Assembly (NCBI GenBank): GCA_029007685.1
Contig: JAQXIG010000093.1
Location: forward strand, 1-6,878
Source of the DNA: a bacterium
GTDB lineage: Bacteria > Bacillota_I > Bacilli_A > RF39 > UBA660
DNA length: 6,878 bases
Direction: 5' to 3'
Program-made: the position numbers and the translations under genes
Notes under the pieces: model-generated
The model's database searches: none
The model's input: only the letters and a program-made list of their open reading frames with translations
What the model was told of the DNA's origin: nothing
In this document: piece after piece, positions 5,081 through 6,878 of the stretch
Numbering within the stretch: position 1 is the stretch's first letter
Layout: every line of letters starts with the position of its first letter

Positions 5081-5536
5081 ATGATGGAAAAATATGAAAT
5101 CAATAAGGATACATTGGCTGTAATTGGTTTAAATGATGGAAAAACAAAGGTAATTGAGTATCATCTTGAGAAGATATTAGATGAACCAGCTTATGAAGTT
5201 ATGGAACATAGTTGTGGTTATTTTGGTAGTAGTTATCAGGGGAGGGTAGAAGGTAGTAGAAATATTTTGGGATGTAATTATAAAGTTCCTATTATTGTGG
5301 AAGAAAGTAGTGAAATTATTTTTTTTCCTACTGCTTCTCCTAGTCTTAGTGAATGTAGTTGGTTTTCGCTTCACGCAATTGAATCGATCACTGAAGGTAA
5401 AGATGAATCTTTCATTAACTTGAAAAATGGAAGCAAGATTACTTTACCGGTGTCAAAAACATCCATTGAAAATCAACTTTTAAGGGCTACTCGATTGAAA
5501 TACTTAATTAATACTAGAAAAGAGGCAAAATATTAG
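5081..5536 (+). CDS. comK: ComK-family competence transcription factor (C-terminally short)
   Basis: A homologue of ComK, the B. subtilis activator that binds AT-boxes and turns on DNA-uptake and recombination genes. The 151 residues match ComK block by block. YEINKDTLAVIG (5-16) corresponds to YEVNGATIAVL. SCGYFGSSYQGRVEG (44-58) corresponds to SCRFFGSSYAGRKAG. YKVPIIVEES (67-76), IIFFPTASPSLSECSW (79-94), LKNGSKITLPVS (114-125) and SIENQLLRATRL (128-139) also match. B. subtilis ComK has about 192 residues; this protein stops about 12 residues after the last shared block and lacks the tail with the MecA-recognition peptide. The start is set by GGGGG (5071-5075), five bases before this ATG; ATG 5084 is almost as good, whereas ATG 5069 overlaps the ribosome site. 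Terminators precede and follow it, so it is its own unit. It occupies the place of yaaA between dnaN and recF. Whether it controls competence here is inferred. Confidence 0.88.
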   Translation: MMEKYEINKDTLAVIGLNDGKTKVIEYHLEKILDEPAYEVMEHSCGYFGSSYQGRVEGSRNILGCNYKVPIIVEESSEIIFFPTASPSLSECSWFSLHAIESITEGKDESFINLKNGSKITLPVSKTSIENQLLRATRLKYLINTRKEAKY

Positions 5537-5545
5537 CCTTTTTTT
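5518..5545 (+). terminator. Rho-independent terminator overlapping the comK-like stop
   Basis: AAAAGAGGC (5518-5526) pairs with GCCTTTTTT (5536-5544), including one G-U pair, around a nine-base loop, and runs into the T tract. The stop codon TAG (5534-5536) lies inside the hairpin. The A-rich 5' arm means it could also work weakly in the opposite direction. It separates comK from recF. Confidence 0.75.
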
Positions 5546-5575
5546 CGTTTTTACTAGGTTTATAGGCTTATTTTA

Positions 5576-5584
5576 TGGTATAAT
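5576..5584 (+). promoter_or_regulatory. recF: Extended -10 promoter for recF-gyrB
   Basis: TGGTATAAT is a perfect extended -10 (TGn + TATAAT) just downstream of the comK terminator. No clear -35 is found 17 bases upstream, as is common for extended -10 promoters. The start point would be near 5591, leaving a leader of about 60 bases before recF. recF and gyrB have only three bases between them and are probably transcribed together from here. Confidence 0.7.
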
Positions 5585-5629
5585 GTAGGTGCAAGTATAG
5601 GAGTATTAAATTATATAAAAAGGTGATAT

Positions 5630-5671
5630 ATGATGTTTTTAGATGGTTTTTATGCATTTGTCAAGAGTTGA
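5630..5671 (+). CDS. Possible 13-residue leader peptide overlapping the recF start
   Basis: AAAAAGGTGAT (ending 5627) is the only good ribosome site in front of recF, but the ATG pair it serves (5630 and 5633) opens a different frame encoding MMFLDGFYAFVKS and ending in TGA at 5669-5671. The recF ATG codons at 5643 and 5652 lie inside this frame. It could be a leader peptide giving coupled or reinitiated recF translation. Alternatively it may be the result of a one-base indel: removing one T from 5647-5651 would join it to recF. It resembles no protein I know. Confidence 0.35.
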   Translation: MMFLDGFYAFVKS

Positions 5672-6767
5672 ACTTAAAAATTTTAGGAATTATTCTAAAG
5701 CAAAAATAAAATTCAATTCTCATATTAATATTTTTATAGGAGATAATGCTCAAGGTAAAACAAATATTTTAGAGAGTATATATATACTTGCGTTAACCAA
5801 ATCTCATCGCTATGGAATTGAACATAGTTTGATCAGGCGAAATTATAATTCTTGTTTTATTAAAGGTACGATTAAAGATGGCAATAAAATTAAAGATTTA
5901 GAGGTTCATTTGGAGCCAAACAAGAAACGAGTTATAGTGAACTCTAAAGAAATTAAAAAAATTTCTGAATATGTTTCGAATATGAAAATCATTATGTTTT
6001 GCCCTGATGATTTAGATATTATTAAAGGTTCTCCTCAGGGTAGAAGAAATTTAATGAATATTCAAATTAGTCAGTTATTTTTTCCTTATATTCAGTATTT
6101 AAATGAATATAATAAAATTTTGAAAAGTAGAAATGAGTTTTTGAGGACCATTTCTAGTAATGGCTATACCGATCTTAGGTATTTGGATGTTCTTAATCAA
6201 AAATTATGTGAAAGAGCTGTGAAAATTTATCGGTATCGAAATCAGTATTTAGAGGCGATTAATCAAAAAATAGGGGATATTTATAGAAAAATTACTTCAA
6301 TTGATGGGTTAAGAGTGGAATATGAGAAAAATATTGATTTTAGTGATTATAATAGTGAGATGATGGAAGAACAGATTATGCATAGACTCTCTAGTAGCAT
6401 AAAAAGAGAAATTATACAAGGAAATACTTTATACGGACCACATCGGGATGATTTTTCTTTTTATATTGAAGAAAATGATATGAGAATGTATGGAAGTCAG
6501 GGGCAGCAAAGAATGGCAATTGTGGCGTTTAAGTTAGCTGAAATTGAAATTTTTAAGGAGTTCACTGGAACAAGTCCCATTTTACTGTTAGATGATATTT
6601 TCAGCGAACTTGATCTTACTAAGAGACAAAAATTAATTCAATATATTCCTGATGATGTACAAACTATTATTACGACAACCGATTTAAAGAATATTAAACG
6701 GAATGTTATTTCAAATTCTAAGGTTTTTGTTGTTGAGAAGGGTACAATTAAAGAGAGGGTGAAATAG
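5652..6767 (+). CDS. recF: DNA replication and repair protein RecF
   Basis: An SMC-like ATPase that acts with RecO and RecR to load RecA at single-strand gaps and stalled forks. With the start at 5652 it has 371 residues, the usual length. It begins MHLSRVELKNFRNY, matching the family start. Walker A is GDNAQGKT (30-37), the GPHRDD block is at 262-267, the ABC signature YGSQGQQR is at 280-287, and Walker B ILLLDDIFSELD is at 310-321. An in-frame TAG at 5640-5642 limits the start to ATG 5643 (three more residues, MVF) or ATG 5652; neither has its own ribosome site. A short out-of-frame ORF with a good ribosome site overlaps the beginning. gyrB follows after three bases. Family call is certain, exact start is not. 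Confidence 0.96.
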   Translation: MHLSRVELKNFRNYSKAKIKFNSHINIFIGDNAQGKTNILESIYILALTKSHRYGIEHSLIRRNYNSCFIKGTIKDGNKIKDLEVHLEPNKKRVIVNSKEIKKISEYVSNMKIIMFCPDDLDIIKGSPQGRRNLMNIQISQLFFPYIQYLNEYNKILKSRNEFLRTISSNGYTDLRYLDVLNQKLCERAVKIYRYRNQYLEAINQKIGDIYRKITSIDGLRVEYEKNIDFSDYNSEMMEEQIMHRLSSSIKREIIQGNTLYGPHRDDFSFYIEENDMRMYGSQGQQRMAIVAFKLAEIEIFKEFTGTSPILLLDDIFSELDLTKRQKLIQYIPDDVQTIITTTDLKNIKRNVISNSKVFVVEKGTIKERVK

Positions 6768-6770
6768 TAT

Positions 6771-6878
6771 ATGGATACTCAAGAAAAAGTAACAAATCAT
6801 TATGATGCTTCGGATATTCAAGTTTTGGAGGGATTAGAAGCTGTTCGAAAAAGACCTGGTATGTATATTGGGACTACT
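6771..6878 (+). CDS. gyrB: DNA gyrase subunit B, N-terminal fragment (cut by window edge)
   Basis: The first 36 codons of the ATPase subunit of DNA gyrase, which introduces negative supercoils. They include the N-terminal signature DIQVLEGLEAVRKRPGMYIG (about residues 15-34) of the GHKL ATPase domain. The parE subunit of topoisomerase IV shares this signature, but the position directly after recF, three bases behind its stop, points to gyrB. An AGAGGG stretch inside the end of recF (about 6753-6758) is a usable, slightly distant ribosome site. The remB/yaaB gene found between recF and gyrB in B. subtilis is absent. Confidence 0.93.
   Translation, partial: MDTQEKVTNHYDASDIQVLEGLEAVRKRPGMYIGTT

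Noticed and set aside
5177..5374. Minus-strand reading frame inside comK
   Set aside because: It is antisense to the conserved ComK blocks, and its Thr/Asn-rich content is an artefact of the complement.
1..6878. Use of the alternative genetic code with TGA as tryptophan
   Set aside because: dnaA and yidC end in TGA at the expected place, and tryptophans in all genes are TGG.
1..6878. tRNA, rRNA, CRISPR arrays, insertion sequences or riboswitches
   Set aside because: None was seen. The gaps are short and are accounted for by origin elements, promoters and terminators.

Overview
This window is the chromosomal replication origin region of a very AT-rich, low-GC Gram-positive bacterium (class Bacilli in the broad sense). 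The evidence is the gene order jag-yidC-rnpA-rpmH / oriC / dnaA-dnaN-(comK)-recF-gyrB, the purine-rich Shine-Dalgarno sequences, Bacilli-type protein sequences and a ComK-family protein. TGA is a normal stop codon (dnaA and yidC both end in it) and tryptophan is read from TGG, which argues against Mycoplasma- and Spiroplasma-type genomes with code 4. An uncultured gut Bacilli or Erysipelotrichales/RF39-like lineage is a reasonable guess, but the species cannot be named from the sequence alone.

Left of the origin (1-1967, minus strand) is the conserved rpmH-rnpA-yidC-jag cluster: ribosomal protein L34, the protein subunit of RNase P, the membrane insertase YidC as a lipoprotein, and the KH/R3H RNA-binding protein Jag, which is cut by the window edge. 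rnpA/yidC and yidC/jag overlap, and their Shine-Dalgarno sequences lie inside the upstream gene. Between rpmH and rnpA sit a terminator-like hairpin and an extended -10 promoter, so rnpA may be partly independent of rpmH.

The origin is split in two, as in Bacillus subtilis. One part (about 2032-2294) lies between the divergent rpmH and dnaA promoters and holds several non-consensus DnaA boxes. The other (3672-3813) lies between dnaA and dnaN. It holds the only perfect TTATCCACA box, an almost perfect 22-base dyad, and a box followed by a TAA trinucleotide run that resembles a DnaA-trio unwinding element.

Right of the origin (plus strand) are dnaA and dnaN, then a strong terminator, a self-contained comK-like gene with its own terminator, recF behind an extended -10 promoter, and the first 36 codons of gyrB. 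Every gene points away from oriC, so transcription and replication run in the same direction.

The unusual content is the ComK-family competence regulator in the slot normally held by yaaA. It lacks the C-terminal tail of B. subtilis ComK. Its control region carries a perfect 14-base palindrome and a match to the Spo0A box. Other oddities are a short leader reading frame that takes the only good Shine-Dalgarno sequence in front of recF, and an L34 protein four residues shorter than usual.
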